Shown one piece after another: positions 1 through 9,346 of a DNA stretch of 64,000 nt (positions within the stretch are counted from its first letter, which is position 1; each line of letters starts with the position of its first letter). The notes beneath the pieces are model-generated. The model searched no databases. It was given only the letters and a program-made list of their open reading frames with translations, and was not told where the DNA came from. Both the position numbers and the translations under genes were made by a program. Where the stretch lies: positions 1 to 64,000 of the forward strand of contig NZ_JAUEQY010000008.1 in assembly GCF_030406325.1 (NCBI RefSeq), written 5' to 3'. Source of the DNA: Actinomadura sp. DC4. Its GTDB lineage: Bacteria; Actinomycetota; Actinomycetes; Streptosporangiales; Streptosporangiaceae.

Positions 1-128
1 ACGTCGCCCAACAACTCAACGCCCGACCACGCAAAACGCTCGGCTGGCAAACCCCAGCCGAGCGCCTGCGTGATCTACTGACAGCCACATAGGCCATCAG
101 GTGTTGCGAGGACCCCGAGAATTCGCCA
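1..128 (+). mobile_element. 3' end of an IS30-family insertion sequence (partial)
   Basis: The window opens inside an IS30-type element. The transposase C-terminus stops at 90-92 and is followed by a GGTGTTGCG-type segment running to GAATTCGCCA near 128, which resembles the terminal inverted repeat region downstream of IS30-type transposases in actinomycetes. The outer boundary is set by eye, because the other end and any target duplication lie outside the window. Confidence 0.6.
3..92 (+). CDS. IS30-family transposase, C-terminal fragment
   Basis: Read from base 3, the frame encodes the last 29 residues of a transposase, including LNARPRKTLGWQTPAERL, and ends in TAG at 90-92. The N-R-P-R-K-x-L-G-x-x-T-P signature is characteristic of the C-terminal end of IS30-family DDE transposases. 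The start and the catalytic residues lie upstream of the window, so it cannot be said whether the gene is intact. Confidence 0.75.
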   Translation, partial: VAQQLNARPRKTLGWQTPAERLRDLLTAT

Positions 129-158
129 TCCTGGCGGGGCCTTCGCGTTCCGGACGCC

Positions 159-947
159 TCAGATGAGGTCCCACGGGACCGACTCGTACGCCTCCGTCAC
201 CGTCTTCATGAACTCCTCCGAGACCGGCAGCCGCAGCTCGTTCACGCGCCCGACCGCGGCGACGCCCCGTGAGTTGGTGACGAACACCGCTTCGCACGAC
301 TCCAGGTCCGCGATCCGCACCGGCCCCCGCCGTGAGGGCACGCCCCGCGCGGGCAGGGCCTGTTCGAGGAGCTGCATCGTGATGCCGTCCAGCGCCGGCG
401 CGTCCGGCCAGATGACCGAACCGCCGTCGTAGCAGCCGAGATTGGTGACCGAGCCCTCGGAGATGACGCCGTCCGCGTCGACCAGGAGCGCGTCGTCGAA
501 CCCCGCGCGCTCGGCGCGGCGCCCGTAGTAGATCTGCCCGAACGTTCCGGCGTGCTTCACCTGGGGGACCGGACGCTGGTAGATCGCCGTCTGCAGGCTC
601 TGCGGCGAAGAGGGCGGATCGTCCGGCGGGCGTACGACGACCATGATCGAGGGAGCGTCGTCCCCCGCCGGCCAGAAGACGCTGACCCGTACGCCGGCGT
701 CCGGGGTGTCGCCGAGCGCGTGGCGGATGCGGTCGCGGACCAGCACGGCGTCGATGCCGGCCCCGAACAGCACGTTGCCGGCCGCGTCGAGCCGGGCGAG
801 GTGGAGGTCCATCCCGCGCGTCCGCCCGCCGCGTACCTGCATGACGGTGAAGTGACCGTAGTTGACGACCGCGGGCCGGGCCAGCTCCTCGGCCGTCGCG
901 GGATGACCGTTGATCTCGATGCGCGGAAGGGCCGTCACGGCGTCCAC
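159..947 (-). CDS. Aminotransferase class IV family protein
   Basis: This is a 262-aa PLP enzyme of fold type IV, the family of branched-chain and D-amino-acid aminotransferases and 4-amino-4-deoxychorismate lyase. The probable PLP lysine is K131, which precedes [12 protein letters not shown] at the family's usual spacing. It is followed by the cofactor-binding motif [10 protein letters not shown] with E164. The GTG start at 947 lies 47 bp from divergent pyrD. Aminodeoxychorismate lyase (PabC) is a plausible role because folate genes lie 13 kb away. Substrate motifs do not settle this, and close actinobacterial homologues are usually annotated only as class IV aminotransferases. Confidence 0.85.
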   Translation of the reverse strand: MDAVTALPRIEINGHPATAEELARPAVVNYGHFTVMQVRGGRTRGMDLHLARLDAAGNVLFGAGIDAVLVRDRIRHALGDTPDAGVRVSVFWPAGDDAPSIMVVVRPPDDPPSSPQSLQTAIYQRPVPQVKHAGTFGQIYYGRRAERAGFDDALLVDADGVISEGSVTNLGCYDGGSVIWPDAPALDGITMQLLEQALPARGVPSRRGPVRIADLESCEAVFVTNSRGVAAVGRVNELRLPVSEEFMKTVTEAYESVPWDLI

Positions 948-994
948 GGTAGCGCCCGCGAGGCTTCCGAACGGCCCTGCGAGAATCGGATCCG

Positions 995-2047
995 ATGTAC
1001 CGACTCCTTTTCACAACGCTGCTGCGCCGTCTGCCCGCCGAGACCGTGCACCGGCTCAGCTTCCGTGCCCTGGGTCTTCTCGCCGCCGTGCCCGGCGCGC
1101 TGCCGCTGCTCCGCCGCCGGAGCAGGCCCCGCGACGCCGCGCTGCGGGTGCGGGCGCTCGGCCTGGACTTCCCCAGCCCCGTCGGGCTCGCCGCCGGTTT
1201 CGACAAGGACGCCGAGGCGTACGAGGCGCTGGGCGCGTTCGGCTTCGGCTTCGTCGAGATCGGCACGGTCACCGCGCGGCCGCAGCCGGGCAACCCCAAA
1301 CCGCGGCTGTTCCGCCTGGTCAAGGACCGCGCGATCGTCAACCGGATGGGCTTCAACAACGAGGGCGCGCGAGCGGCCGCCGACCGGCTGCGCGGCCGGC
1401 GCACGGTCATCGTCGGGGTCAACATCGGCAAGACCAAGGTCGTCCCGGAGCACGAGGCGATCGCCGACTACGTGGAGAGCACCGAGCGGCTCGCCGCACT
1501 CGCCGACTACCTCGTGGTCAACGTCAGCTCGCCGAACACCCCCGGCCTGCGCGACCTCCAGGCCGTCGAGCACCTCGAACCGCTGCTCAAGGCGGTACGC
1601 GCCGCGGCCGACCGGGCGACCCCGCGGCGCGTGCCGCTGCTGGTGAAGATCGCCCCGGACCTCGCCGACGCCGACATCGACGCGATCGCCGACCTCGCGC
1701 TCACGCTCGGCCTCGACGGCATCATCGCGACCAACACCACGATCTCCCGCGACGGCCTGGCCGGCCGCAACGTCGAGGCGGCGGGCGCCGGAGGGCTGTC
1801 CGGCGCGCCGCTCAAGGCCCGGTCCCTCGCGGTTTTGCGCCGTCTGCGCGAGCGCGTCGGCGACCGGCTCGTCCTCGTCTCGGTCGGCGGCATCGAGACC
1901 GCCGACGAGGCGTGGGAACGCCTCCAGGCCGGCGCGACGCTCGTCCAGGTGTACACCGGCCTGATCTATGGCGGTCCGTCCTGGCCTCGGCGGATCAACC
2001 GGGGCCTCGCCGGCCGGCTGCGCGGCGAGGATCGTACGACGGCCTGA
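995..2047 (+). CDS. pyrD: Dihydroorotate dehydrogenase (quinone), class 2
   Basis: This 350-aa flavoprotein oxidises dihydroorotate to orotate with a membrane quinone as acceptor, the fourth step of pyrimidine synthesis. The N-terminal amphipathic stretch [14 protein letters not shown] is the class 2 membrane-association helix. FMN and substrate motifs are GLAAGFDKD (65-73), NRMGFNN (116-122) and NVSSPNTPG. The latter carries the class 2 catalytic serine (about S179) in place of the class 1 cysteine. The C-terminal [12 protein letters not shown] and [12 protein letters not shown] complete the barrel. The gene stands apart from the rest of the pyr pathway, which is not in the window. Confidence 0.96.
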   Translation: MYRLLFTTLLRRLPAETVHRLSFRALGLLAAVPGALPLLRRRSRPRDAALRVRALGLDFPSPVGLAAGFDKDAEAYEALGAFGFGFVEIGTVTARPQPGNPKPRLFRLVKDRAIVNRMGFNNEGARAAADRLRGRRTVIVGVNIGKTKVVPEHEAIADYVESTERLAALADYLVVNVSSPNTPGLRDLQAVEHLEPLLKAVRAAADRATPRRVPLLVKIAPDLADADIDAIADLALTLGLDGIIATNTTISRDGLAGRNVEAAGAGGLSGAPLKARSLAVLRRLRERVGDRLVLVSVGGIETADEAWERLQAGATLVQVYTGLIYGGPSWPRRINRGLAGRLRGEDRTTA

Positions 2048-2125
2048 CCATGACTCGGTCGACAGCTCGTCAAATGCCTTGATCCGGTGCCCGCCCGACA
2101 TCACTCTTTCCAATGAGGAGGAGCG

Positions 2126-2857
2126 GTGCCTGGACGAGGTGCTTCCGTGGCCGGTGCGTCGGCGCAAGCCCGCTATCGGAGGCTGCGGGCCGAGTACCGG
2201 CAGGAACGGGTCCTCGCGCGGCTCGTGCTGGCGGGCGTCGCGGGCTCCATGACGGCCGGGGTGTTCGGCTGGCTTCGGGGGATGTCCGTCGCGCTCGGGC
2301 TGCTGCTCGCGCACTCCCTCTTCCTGCGGGTCAGGCCGGACGCGGTCACCCGCTGGCGGCGCGGCGCCGCGGCCGAGCGGCGTACGGGCCGGCGGCTGTC
2401 GCGGCTGGACCCGGCCTACTTCCACGTCCTTCACGACCGGGCGCTGCCGTCGGCGTCGCGGGCCAACCTGGACCACCTCGTCGTCGGCCTCACCGGCGTC
2501 TACGCGATCGTCTCGCGCCGATTGCCACCGCTCACCCGCCTGCGCGTGGCCGACGACCGCCTGTGGGCCGGGCCGCGCCCGATCGATCGCCTCCCGATGA
2601 TGGCGAGGAGCGCCGCCCGTACGGTCGGAGAGCGCCTGTCGGCCGATCTCGGCCGGCGGATCGAGGTCGACGTCATCGTCGCGGTGCACGGCGGGCGGAT
2701 GCCGCACCTGGGGATCACGATCGCCGGTGTCACCCTGCGGCGGGCGAAGCGGGCGCGGCGCCTCATCCAGCGGCGACCCGCGATCCTCACGACGGCTCAG
2801 GTCACGGCCATCGCCGCCGCGGCGGAGCGGATACTTCCCCCAATGATCGACGTCTGA
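2126..2857 (+). CDS. NERD-like nuclease-related domain membrane protein
   Basis: This is a 243-aa basic protein with a hydrophobic segment at about residues 31-68 (one or two membrane helices). A soluble domain follows, with the pattern L-D-P-A-Y-F-H-V-L-H-D and ANLDHLVVGLTGVYAI that recalls the NERD (nuclease-related) domain. In that family the N-x-D-H-[LV]-x-V-G-x-x-G-[VI] stretch is the most conserved part. The GTG start at 2126 is preceded by a strong AGGAGGAG ribosome site. The biological role is unknown. It follows pyrD by 78 bp on the same strand. Confidence 0.7.
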   Translation: MPGRGASVAGASAQARYRRLRAEYRQERVLARLVLAGVAGSMTAGVFGWLRGMSVALGLLLAHSLFLRVRPDAVTRWRRGAAAERRTGRRLSRLDPAYFHVLHDRALPSASRANLDHLVVGLTGVYAIVSRRLPPLTRLRVADDRLWAGPRPIDRLPMMARSAARTVGERLSADLGRRIEVDVIVAVHGGRMPHLGITIAGVTLRRAKRARRLIQRRPAILTTAQVTAIAAAAERILPPMIDV

Positions 2858-2938
2858 CGAAAAACCGGCACGCTTTGTGACGGATTAGTACGCTCAGCGC
2901 AACAGACCGAACCCGATTCGCAGCTGAGGGGAACCGTC

Positions 2939-3994
2939 ATGGCGGGCCGTATCGTCGTCTTCGGCGCCACCGGCTACACCGGGACGCTCACCGCGCGGGC
3001 CCTCGTCGCCCAGGGCGCGCGGCCGGTCCTCGCCGGGCGGGACACGACGGCCCTCGCCGCTCTTGCGGAGGAGCTCGGCGGCCTGGAGACGGCGCGGGCC
3101 GACGTGGAGGAACCGCGTTCGGTACGCGCGCTGGTGGAGCACGACGACGTCCTGGTCACGACGGTCGGCCCCTTCCTGGAGTACGGGCACGCCGCGCTGG
3201 ACGCTGCGGTGGACGCCGGCGCGCACTACATCGACTGCACCGGCGAGCCGCCCTTCGTACGCGAGGTCTTCGAGTCGTACGGGCCCAAGGCCCGGTCCGC
3301 GCTGATCACCGCGTTCGGCTACGACTACGTGCCGGGGAACCTCGCGGGCGCCCTGGCCCTCGACCGGGTCGGCGAGGACGGCTTCCGCGTCGACGTCGGT
3401 TACTTCGTCGGCGGCGGCGACCTGTGGCGCGGGCTGACCGCGGGCAGCCTGCGGTCGGTCGCCGGGGTGGCCACCGCCCAGATGTACACCTTCCGGGGGC
3501 GCATCCACGACGAGGCCCGCCCCCGGGTCCGCGACTTCGAGGTGGGCGGGCGGTCGCGGATCGGCCTGTCGATCGGCGCCTCGGAACACTTCGCCCTGCC
3601 CGCGTCGTATCCGGCGCTGTACGAGGTCAACGTCTATCTCGGCTGGTTCGGCCGGGCCACGCGGCTGGCCGCACGCGGGCGGGCCGGCGCGATCGGCGCG
3701 AAGGTCGGTCTGGGCGCGCTCGCACGCCTCGCGGGACGGCGGCGGAGCGGGAAGAGCACCCTGACGTCGCGCATCGTCGCGGTGGCGTACGACGCCGAGG
3801 GTGCGCTGCTGACCGACGTGCACCTTTCCGGTGGGGATCCGTATGAATTCACCGCCGGCGCCCTTTCCTGGGCCGCCTGCCAGGCCGCGCAGGGAAAGGT
3901 GGAATCGGGTGCTCTCGGGCCGGTCGCGGCATTCGGTCTTTCCGAGCTGGAGGCGGGCTGTGCGATGGCCGGAATCGCCCGCGTCACCGGCTGA
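2939..3994 (+). CDS. Saccharopine dehydrogenase-like / trans-acting enoyl reductase family protein
   Basis: This 351-aa protein has an N-terminal Rossmann fold (VVFGATGYTGTLTAR, residues 5-19, G-x-x-G-x-x-G). The next conserved block is D-V-E-E-P and VTTVGPFLEYG, followed by the HYIDCTGE motif at about 97-104. This arrangement is typical of the saccharopine-dehydrogenase-like family that includes mycobacterial trans-acting enoyl reductase. Family members act with NAD(P)H, often on lipid-linked substrates. No lipid gene flanks it here, so the substrate is open. The ATG is preceded by GAGGGGAACC. GC content falls in the last 150 bases of the gene. Confidence 0.75.
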   Translation: MAGRIVVFGATGYTGTLTARALVAQGARPVLAGRDTTALAALAEELGGLETARADVEEPRSVRALVEHDDVLVTTVGPFLEYGHAALDAAVDAGAHYIDCTGEPPFVREVFESYGPKARSALITAFGYDYVPGNLAGALALDRVGEDGFRVDVGYFVGGGDLWRGLTAGSLRSVAGVATAQMYTFRGRIHDEARPRVRDFEVGGRSRIGLSIGASEHFALPASYPALYEVNVYLGWFGRATRLAARGRAGAIGAKVGLGALARLAGRRRSGKSTLTSRIVAVAYDAEGALLTDVHLSGGDPYEFTAGALSWAACQAAQGKVESGALGPVAAFGLSELEAGCAMAGIARVTG

Positions 3995-4062
3995 CGTACG
4001 CCGGCCCGTTCTGGAGTCCTGCCTGCGGGTGCATAGGGCGTACAACGCGGTCAAAGGAGTCC

Positions 4063-4094
4063 ATAAGCCTGGAAAGCTTGGCTTATAGCTATAA
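4063..4094. promoter_or_regulatory. AT-rich inverted repeats upstream of the sigma-like gene
   Basis: The 204-bp gap before the sigma-like gene is much richer in A and T than its surroundings. It holds an inverted repeat with arms ATAAGCC (4063-4069) and GGCTTAT (4080-4086). It also holds a perfect 12-bp palindrome TTATAGCTATAA at 4083-4094. Such sequence is rare in this GC-rich window and is a reasonable operator or promoter candidate. No regulator can be named from the sequence. Confidence 0.4.
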
Positions 4095-4198
4095 AGAATT
4101 GTTTTTCTCGGGCGCTTCCCTGTAAGGGCGGTAATAATCTCCGTTGGTTCTTCGAAAACTGTTGAAGAAGTGACGGAAAAGGCTTTAACTTCAGCGCC

Positions 4199-5803
4199 AT
4201 GGAAGACCGGCTTTTGGTCGAGGCGCTGCGGTCGCGTGATCCGATCGCGATGGGTTCGGTCTACGACGACTATGCCGAGCGCCTCTATGACTTCTGCTGG
4301 TTCCGGCTGCGCAACCGCGACGCCGCCCAGGTGGCGTTCCGCGACACGCTGATGTGCGCCGAGTCCCACATCGGGCGGCTGCGGGCGCCCGCGAGGTTCG
4401 CCGCCTGGCTCTACGCGCTCGCCCGCATCGAGTGCCGGCGCCGCCGTCCGGCCGGCCGGGTCCATCCCGACCTGACCGTGGCCCGGCACGACCAGGACGA
4501 CGTCGACCTGCGCCTGATGGCCTGGCGCGCGGTCACCGGCCTGCCATCGCTCAGCCGCGAACTGCTCGACCTGCGGCACCGGCGCCACCTCGACGACGCC
4601 GAGGTCGCCCTCGTCCTCGGGCTGCGGCCGCGGGAGGTCGGCGAGCTGTTCCGCCAGGCGGGCGTGCTGCTCGAGGCCGCCCTGGTCGCCGAGATCCTCG
4701 CCCACGACGGCCTGGACGGCTGCGCACGCCGCGCGGCGATCCTGCGGCCACGGGTCCGGGAGATCGACGACGACCTGCGGGAGGCGCTCGTACGCCACTC
4801 GCTCGAATGCCCCGGGTGCGCGCGGCACCTGCCGGACAACATCGCGCCGGGCAAGGTGTACGACCTGCTGCCGCGCGCACCCCTGCCGCCACCGCTGCGC
4901 GCGCAGGTCATGAACTGCTTCACCGACCCCGAGCTGGCCGGCTACCGGCTGTTCGCGGCGGCGCGGGTGTCCCGCTTCGCCGCGAACGGCTTCCCGCTGC
5001 AGCCGGGCGCGGGCCGTACGGCCGCGTTCCGCCGCGCCGTACACGACCCCAGCGGCGCACACGGCTGGGCGCGCGCCCTCACCGCGATGGCGGGCGCCGT
5101 GCTCGCGGCGGTGGTGGCGACGGCTCTGTGCGGCTACTTCGGCAGGGAGTCCTCACACGGCTCTCACGGGGTCGTCGCCGCGCCGCCGGGTCCGCGCGCG
5201 CCCAGCCCCAGCCCGGCGCCCCCGGGACGGCCCGGAGGGACCCGCCCGGTGGCGGCGGCGCTGCCGCTGGGCCCGACCGGCCCGACCGGGATGGCCGGGC
5301 CGGCCGTCGTGCTGGGGGAGGTGCCGCCAAAGGAGTTCCTGCGGGCCGCCGCCGTGCTCGGCGTCTCTCCAGCCCGGCTGACGCTCCCGCCCGGTGGCAC
5401 AGGCGTCCTGTGGCTGACCGCGAGCTCGGCGGCCGTGCCGTGGCGGGCGACCGGCGCGGGGCCGCTGCGCCTCAGCACGGCCGGAGGCACGCTGGGGCCC
5501 GGCGAGGCACAGAGCGTCGTGGTACGCGCGCCGTACGTGGGGCCGGGGGCGGAGGTGATCACGTTCTGGCCGGGCGGCAGGCAGGTCGAGATCGCCTGGG
5601 GCGGGCGGGTGGCGCCGCCGCCTTCGTCGTCGCCCCCGCCACCGTCCTCGACGCCCACATCCGAGCCGACGCCGGCCCCGACACCGCCGCCGCCCAGTAC
5701 GAGCGGGCCACCGTCCTCACAGCCGACACCCACCGATACCGCGGCGCCCCCGCGCTCCGACCCGCCCGCGCCGGCCCCGTCCCCGTCTGGATCGGGCGGG
5801 TGA
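4199..5803 (+). CDS. ECF-type sigma factor fused to zinc motif, membrane helix and BACON-like domain
   Basis: This 534-aa protein begins with sigma region 2 (VYDDYAERLYDFCWFRLRN, about 21-39) and a region 4-like helix-turn-helix (SLSRELLDLRHRRHLDDAEV, about 117-136). It continues with a motif H200-x3-C204-x2-C207 like that of zinc-binding anti-sigma (ZAS) domains. A membrane helix follows at about 291-315, then a Pro/Gly-rich linker, an all-beta stretch (about 375-470) resembling a BACON domain, and a Pro/Ser/Thr-rich tail. This suggests a sigma factor tethered to the membrane by its own anti-sigma-like segment, with an outside sensor or carbohydrate-binding domain. Region 2 is degenerate, so DNA binding is not certain. 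Target genes are unknown. Confidence 0.7.
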   Translation: MEDRLLVEALRSRDPIAMGSVYDDYAERLYDFCWFRLRNRDAAQVAFRDTLMCAESHIGRLRAPARFAAWLYALARIECRRRRPAGRVHPDLTVARHDQDDVDLRLMAWRAVTGLPSLSRELLDLRHRRHLDDAEVALVLGLRPREVGELFRQAGVLLEAALVAEILAHDGLDGCARRAAILRPRVREIDDDLREALVRHSLECPGCARHLPDNIAPGKVYDLLPRAPLPPPLRAQVMNCFTDPELAGYRLFAAARVSRFAANGFPLQPGAGRTAAFRRAVHDPSGAHGWARALTAMAGAVLAAVVATALCGYFGRESSHGSHGVVAAPPGPRAPSPSPAPPGRPGGTRPVAAALPLGPTGPTGMAGPAVVLGEVPPKEFLRAAAVLGVSPARLTLPPGGTGVLWLTASSAAVPWRATGAGPLRLSTAGGTLGPGEAQSVVVRAPYVGPGAEVITFWPGGRQVEIAWGGRVAPPPSSSPPPPSSTPTSEPTPAPTPPPPSTSGPPSSQPTPTDTAAPPRSDPPAPAPSPSGSGG

Positions 5804-5861
5804 CGGCCGGTCGAGAGGTATGGCGAGAAGGTGCCGATCTTCTCCTGTCCGTACGAGCCGG

Positions 5862-5881
5862 GTCTCGCCGAAATCCGAGAC
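5862..5881 (+). other. Short hairpin in the 5' leader of the NlpC/P60 gene
   Basis: GTCTCG (5862-5867) and CGAGAC (5876-5881) form perfect 6-bp arms around an 8-nt loop, within the 212-bp gap before the secreted peptidase gene. Actinobacterial NlpC/P60 genes can carry structured leaders. The conserved core of the cyclic di-AMP riboswitch could not be matched here, so no riboswitch is called. Confidence 0.25.
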
Positions 5882-6015
5882 GCAGCCGTGGATCAGTCAC
5901 CTTCCGGGACGTGAGTGACGGCCGCCACCGCGTGGCGCCGGTGTTTTCACAGCGTCGCCAGTGGTAACCCTTCGTGTTGGCCCGCTTCCGTCGGGCGTAG
6001 CTCCGGGGGGAGAAT

Positions 6016-7236
6016 TTGGCAGGTTCTCATCGGCGCGGGCGAACGCTCGGCGCCCTCGTGTTCGGCGTGCTCGCGGTCACGGTGCTGCTCGCCGCCCCCT
6101 CCACCGCCGACCCGGCACCGAGCGCGCGTGACCTGGCCAAGAGCAAAAGGGACGTACGCGCCCGCGCCGCCGAGGTCGGCAAGATCAACGCCGCGCTGGC
6201 GCTCGCCGACGGGCGGCTCGACGACCTGAACGACGAGGCCGAGACCGCCGTCGAGCGCTTCAACGGCGCTCGCGCCCGGCTCGAACAGGCCGACCGCGAC
6301 TACCAGGCCGCGCTCGGCCGCTCGGCGAAGGCCCGCGACCGGCTGGGGCAGACCCGGCGCGACGTGGCGGCGTTCGCCGCGCGCGCGTACCGAAGCGACA
6401 ACGGCTACCCCTCGCTCGTGGCGGTCCTCGGCGGCAGGGGAGGGCCGGCCGGGTTCCTGGAGCGCGCGTCGTTCATGCAGGTCCTCGCCAACCGGAAGAA
6501 CTTCGCCCTGGACCAGGAGAAGGCCGCCCACGGCATCGCCGACATGTTCGAGAAGCAGTCGCGGCGCGCGCTGGGGACCCAGCGCGAGGCCACGCGCGCC
6601 ACCGCGGCGGCACGCGAGGCGGCGAGCGCGGCGGTGGCGCATCAGCGGGCGAGCGTGAAACAGATCCAGCAGCACAAGTCGGGGCTGGTCGCGGCGCTGG
6701 GCCGGGCCCGGGCGCGCGCCGCCGGACTGCGGCGCGCCCGCGAGGCGGCCCTGGCGCAGAAGGAGGCGGCGCCCATGGGCGGGGCGCCGCAGGCCGCCCC
6801 CGCCGCCCTGCCCAAGGGGTCCGCGCTCGGCTCCGTGGCCGCGCGCGCCGCGCTCAAGTGGCTCGGCACCCCGTACTCCTGGGGTGGAGGCACGCCGGCC
6901 GGCCCCTCGCTCGGCATCGCCCAGGGCGCGCGCACCGTCGGCTTCGACTGCTCGGGTCTGGTGACGTACGCCTGGGCCCGGGCCGGTATACCGCTCACGC
7001 ACTACGCGACGGCCCAGTACAACTCCGGGCCGCACCCCACGCGTGACCAGCTCCGCCCGGGTGACCTGGTCTTCTTCGCGCACAACCCGACGAACCCGAG
7101 CACGATCCATCACGTCGGGATCTACATCGGCAACGGTCAGATGGTCGAGGCTCCGTTCACCGGGGCGCGCGTACGGGTCTCGAACGCCTTCCGCCCGGAC
7201 TACGCGGGAGCCACCCGGCCGGCCGGACCTCGGTGA
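6016..7236 (+). CDS. Secreted NlpC/P60 family peptidoglycan hydrolase (RipA-like)
   Basis: The 406-aa exported protein has a twin-arginine-free signal segment (ALVFGVLAVTVLLAAPSTA, about 13-31). A long Ala/Arg/Glu-rich coiled coil (about 35-240) and an Ala-rich hinge follow. The C-terminal NlpC/P60 domain has catalytic Cys312 in DCSGL and His366 in HHVGIYIGNGQM. Family members cleave the D-Glu to mDAP bond of stem peptides and act in septum splitting. The coiled coil plus NlpC/P60 layout matches RipA/CwlO-type cell-separation enzymes. The TTG start at 6016 is chosen because GGGGGGAGAA lies just upstream and the signal peptide follows directly. It converges with ppa, with 4 bp between stops. 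Confidence 0.85.
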   Translation: MAGSHRRGRTLGALVFGVLAVTVLLAAPSTADPAPSARDLAKSKRDVRARAAEVGKINAALALADGRLDDLNDEAETAVERFNGARARLEQADRDYQAALGRSAKARDRLGQTRRDVAAFAARAYRSDNGYPSLVAVLGGRGGPAGFLERASFMQVLANRKNFALDQEKAAHGIADMFEKQSRRALGTQREATRATAAAREAASAAVAHQRASVKQIQQHKSGLVAALGRARARAAGLRRAREAALAQKEAAPMGGAPQAAPAALPKGSALGSVAARAALKWLGTPYSWGGGTPAGPSLGIAQGARTVGFDCSGLVTYAWARAGIPLTHYATAQYNSGPHPTRDQLRPGDLVFFAHNPTNPSTIHHVGIYIGNGQMVEAPFTGARVRVSNAFRPDYAGATRPAGPR

Positions 7237-7240
7237 GAAC

Positions 7241-7723
7241 TCAGTGGTCCTGCGCTCGCTTGAAGGAGCGCTCGATCTCGACCTCGGCGTCCTTGCGGCC
7301 GGCCCAGCTCGCACCCTCGACCGACTTGCCCGGTTCGAGGTCCTTGTAGACCTCGAAGAAGTGCTGGATCTCCAGCCGGTCGAACTCCGGCACGTGGTGG
7401 ATGTCGCGCAGGTGTTCCATCCGGGGGTCGGTGGCCGGCACGCACAGCACCTTGTCGTCGCCGCCCGCCTCGTCGGTCATGCGGAACATGCCGACCGTAC
7501 GGCAGCGGATCAGGCATCCCGGGAACGTGGGCTCCTGGAGGAGGACGAGCGCGTCGAGCGGGTCGCCGTCTTCGCCCAGCGTGTTGTCGATGAAGCCGTA
7601 GTCCGCCGGGTACTGCGTGGAGGTGAACAACATCCGGTCTAGGCGGATTCGTCCGGTTTCATGGTCCATCTCGTACTTGTTGCGTTGTCCCTTGGGGATC
7701 TCGATAGTGACGTCGAATTGCAC
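7241..7723 (-). CDS. ppa: Inorganic pyrophosphatase
   Basis: This is a family I soluble pyrophosphatase of 160 aa that hydrolyses PPi to drive biosynthesis. The signature [11 protein letters not shown] carries the metal-binding aspartates. [26 protein letters not shown] and [20 protein letters not shown] are canonical. The frame stays open upstream to 7798, but GTG at 7723 is chosen. A GGAGGA ribosome site sits just before it, and [17 protein letters not shown] is the usual N-terminus. The gene diverges from dacB across 105 bp. Confidence 0.95.
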   Translation of the reverse strand: MQFDVTIEIPKGQRNKYEMDHETGRIRLDRMLFTSTQYPADYGFIDNTLGEDGDPLDALVLLQEPTFPGCLIRCRTVGMFRMTDEAGGDDKVLCVPATDPRMEHLRDIHHVPEFDRLEIQHFFEVYKDLEPGKSVEGASWAGRKDAEVEIERSFKRAQDH

Positions 7724-7828
7724 AATGTCCTCCGCTCCCCGGGGCGGGCCGAGGTCGTTCTGGTTGGATGTTGGCGTTATAAGGATGTCGCACGTCACTA
7801 GTGCTGCGGCGATGAGAGGGGCGTTAAG

Positions 7829-9211
7829 GTGCGGAGGCCCGAGCGCGCCGTGGCCATGATCACACTGGCGCTGCTGAACGTCTTCCTGGTGACCGCTGCC
7901 CTGGCAGTGGTGAAGCTCACACCGGATCGTGCCCTCGCGCTGAGACCGCCGACCGTGGCCGACCGGGCGATCGTCTCGGCGGCCGCGCCCCCGCTGGCGC
8001 CGGTCGGCGCGACCGCGCCGCTGCCCGCCTCGGGCTCACTGGCGTCGCGGCTGGCCGGGCCGATGCAGGCGTCGGGGCTCGGCGCGAACCTCAGCGGCAC
8101 GGTCATCGACGCCCTGAGCCACAAGACGCTGTTCAGCAGCGGCGCCGACCTGCCGGCCGTACCCGCGTCGACCACCAAGCTGACCACCTCGGTCGCGGTG
8201 CTCGCCTCGGCCGGCCCGGACCACCGGATCACGACGAGCGCGGTCCGCGCGGGCAACGACGTGGTCCTCGTCGGCGGCGGCGACCCGACGCTGACGACCT
8301 CGGCGAGCCGGCTCGCCTACCCGCGTCCGGCGACGCTGACCGACTTGGCCAAGCAGACCGCCGCGGCGCTCAAGACCGCGGGGGTACGGCGGGTCGCGGT
8401 CGACTACGACGTCTCGGCCTACCAGGGCAGCCGCTCGGGTCCCGGCTGGAAGCCGGGCTACTTCGCCGAGGGCGACGTCGCCCCCGTCTCCGCGCTCGAG
8501 ATCGACGAGGGCCGGGTCGCGCCGGGCGTGCCCGGCCGCGTCTCGGACCCGCCCTCGATCGCCGCCTCGGCGTTCGCCCGCGCCCTGAGCCGGCAGGGTG
8601 TGAGCGCCCACCTCGGCATGCGCCGGGTCGCGCCGAAGGGCGCCCAGCGCCTCGGCGCGGTCCAGTCCCCGCCGATCTCCGCGCTCGTCGAGCGGCTGCT
8701 GACCGACAGCGACAACGACATCGCCGAGGCGATGGCCCGTCAGGTCGCGATGAAGCTCGGCCGCCCGCCGACCTTCGAGGGCGGAGCCGCCGGCGTACAC
8801 GACGTGCTGGCCGGCCTGGGGGTCGCCTCCGGCATCGACACGGTCGACGGCAGCGGCCTGTCCCCGCGCAACCGGATCACGCCCGGCGGCCTGGCCCGGC
8901 TCCTCGCCCTGGCCGCCTCGTCGGCCAAACACCCCGAGCTTCGTACGGTGATGTCCGGAATGCCGATTGCCGGGTTCTCCGGGACCCTCGCGAACCGCTA
9001 CAGCGTGGGCACGGCGGCCAACGGGCGCGGGGTGGTCCGCGCCAAGACCGGCACGCTCGACGGCGTGAACACCCTGGCGGGCGTGGTCGACGACGCGGAC
9101 GGGCGGCTGCTGACGTTCGCGTTCATGGCCAACAAGGTCCAGTCGCCGGCGGCGGCGCTGGCCGCCCTCGACACGCTGGCCGGAACCCTCGCCGGCTGCG
9201 GCTGCCGCTGA
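7829..9211 (+). CDS. dacB: D-alanyl-D-alanine carboxypeptidase/endopeptidase (PBP4, S13 family)
   Basis: The 460-aa penicillin-binding protein of class C trims or cleaves peptidoglycan cross-bridges outside the membrane. An N-terminal membrane or signal segment (about 10-28) precedes the three active-site motifs: S114-x-x-K117 in [10 protein letters not shown]294-D-N296 in [10 protein letters not shown], and K406-T-G408 in [11 protein letters not shown]. The long insertion between the first two motifs (about 135-285) is typical of S13 enzymes. The next gene downstream is the DUF2342-type metalloprotease, then tilS, a conserved actinobacterial order. A hairpin overlaps the stop codon. Confidence 0.93.
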   Translation: MRRPERAVAMITLALLNVFLVTAALAVVKLTPDRALALRPPTVADRAIVSAAAPPLAPVGATAPLPASGSLASRLAGPMQASGLGANLSGTVIDALSHKTLFSSGADLPAVPASTTKLTTSVAVLASAGPDHRITTSAVRAGNDVVLVGGGDPTLTTSASRLAYPRPATLTDLAKQTAAALKTAGVRRVAVDYDVSAYQGSRSGPGWKPGYFAEGDVAPVSALEIDEGRVAPGVPGRVSDPPSIAASAFARALSRQGVSAHLGMRRVAPKGAQRLGAVQSPPISALVERLLTDSDNDIAEAMARQVAMKLGRPPTFEGGAAGVHDVLAGLGVASGIDTVDGSGLSPRNRITPGGLARLLALAASSAKHPELRTVMSGMPIAGFSGTLANRYSVGTAANGRGVVRAKTGTLDGVNTLAGVVDDADGRLLTFAFMANKVQSPAAALAALDTLAGTLAGCGCR

Positions 9212-9236
9212 TCGACACCGTGTGATCGATCAGCGG
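9205..9236 (+). terminator. Hairpin overlapping the dacB stop, likely terminator
   Basis: CCGCTGATCGA (9205-9215) and TCGATCAGCGG (9226-9236) are perfect 11-bp arms around a 10-nt loop. The first arm contains the dacB stop codon. No U-run follows, which is common for GC-rich actinobacterial terminators. Confidence 0.6.
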
Positions 9237-9346
9237 CCCGCCCGGGAGTTCATCGAAGGTTCTCGGGCGTTGGAGCTTGTGAGGCATGCTCCCCAGGCGA
9301 TCGGGGACGTACCGTTAGGTGGAGAGCCCGGCCGGAGAGGGTTGTA

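Noticed and set aside
2894-5062. Very long antisense frames (over 700 codons) opposite the reductase and sigma genes
   Set aside because: They mirror real genes on the other strand, with low-complexity translations. Common in DNA with high third-position GC.
5804-6015. Possible cyclic di-AMP (ydaO-type) riboswitch before the NlpC/P60 gene
   Set aside because: A CCGAAATCCGAG segment recalls part of the consensus, but the other conserved blocks (GGGGGACC, GGGTGAAT, pseudoknot) could not be found. Only a short hairpin is reported.
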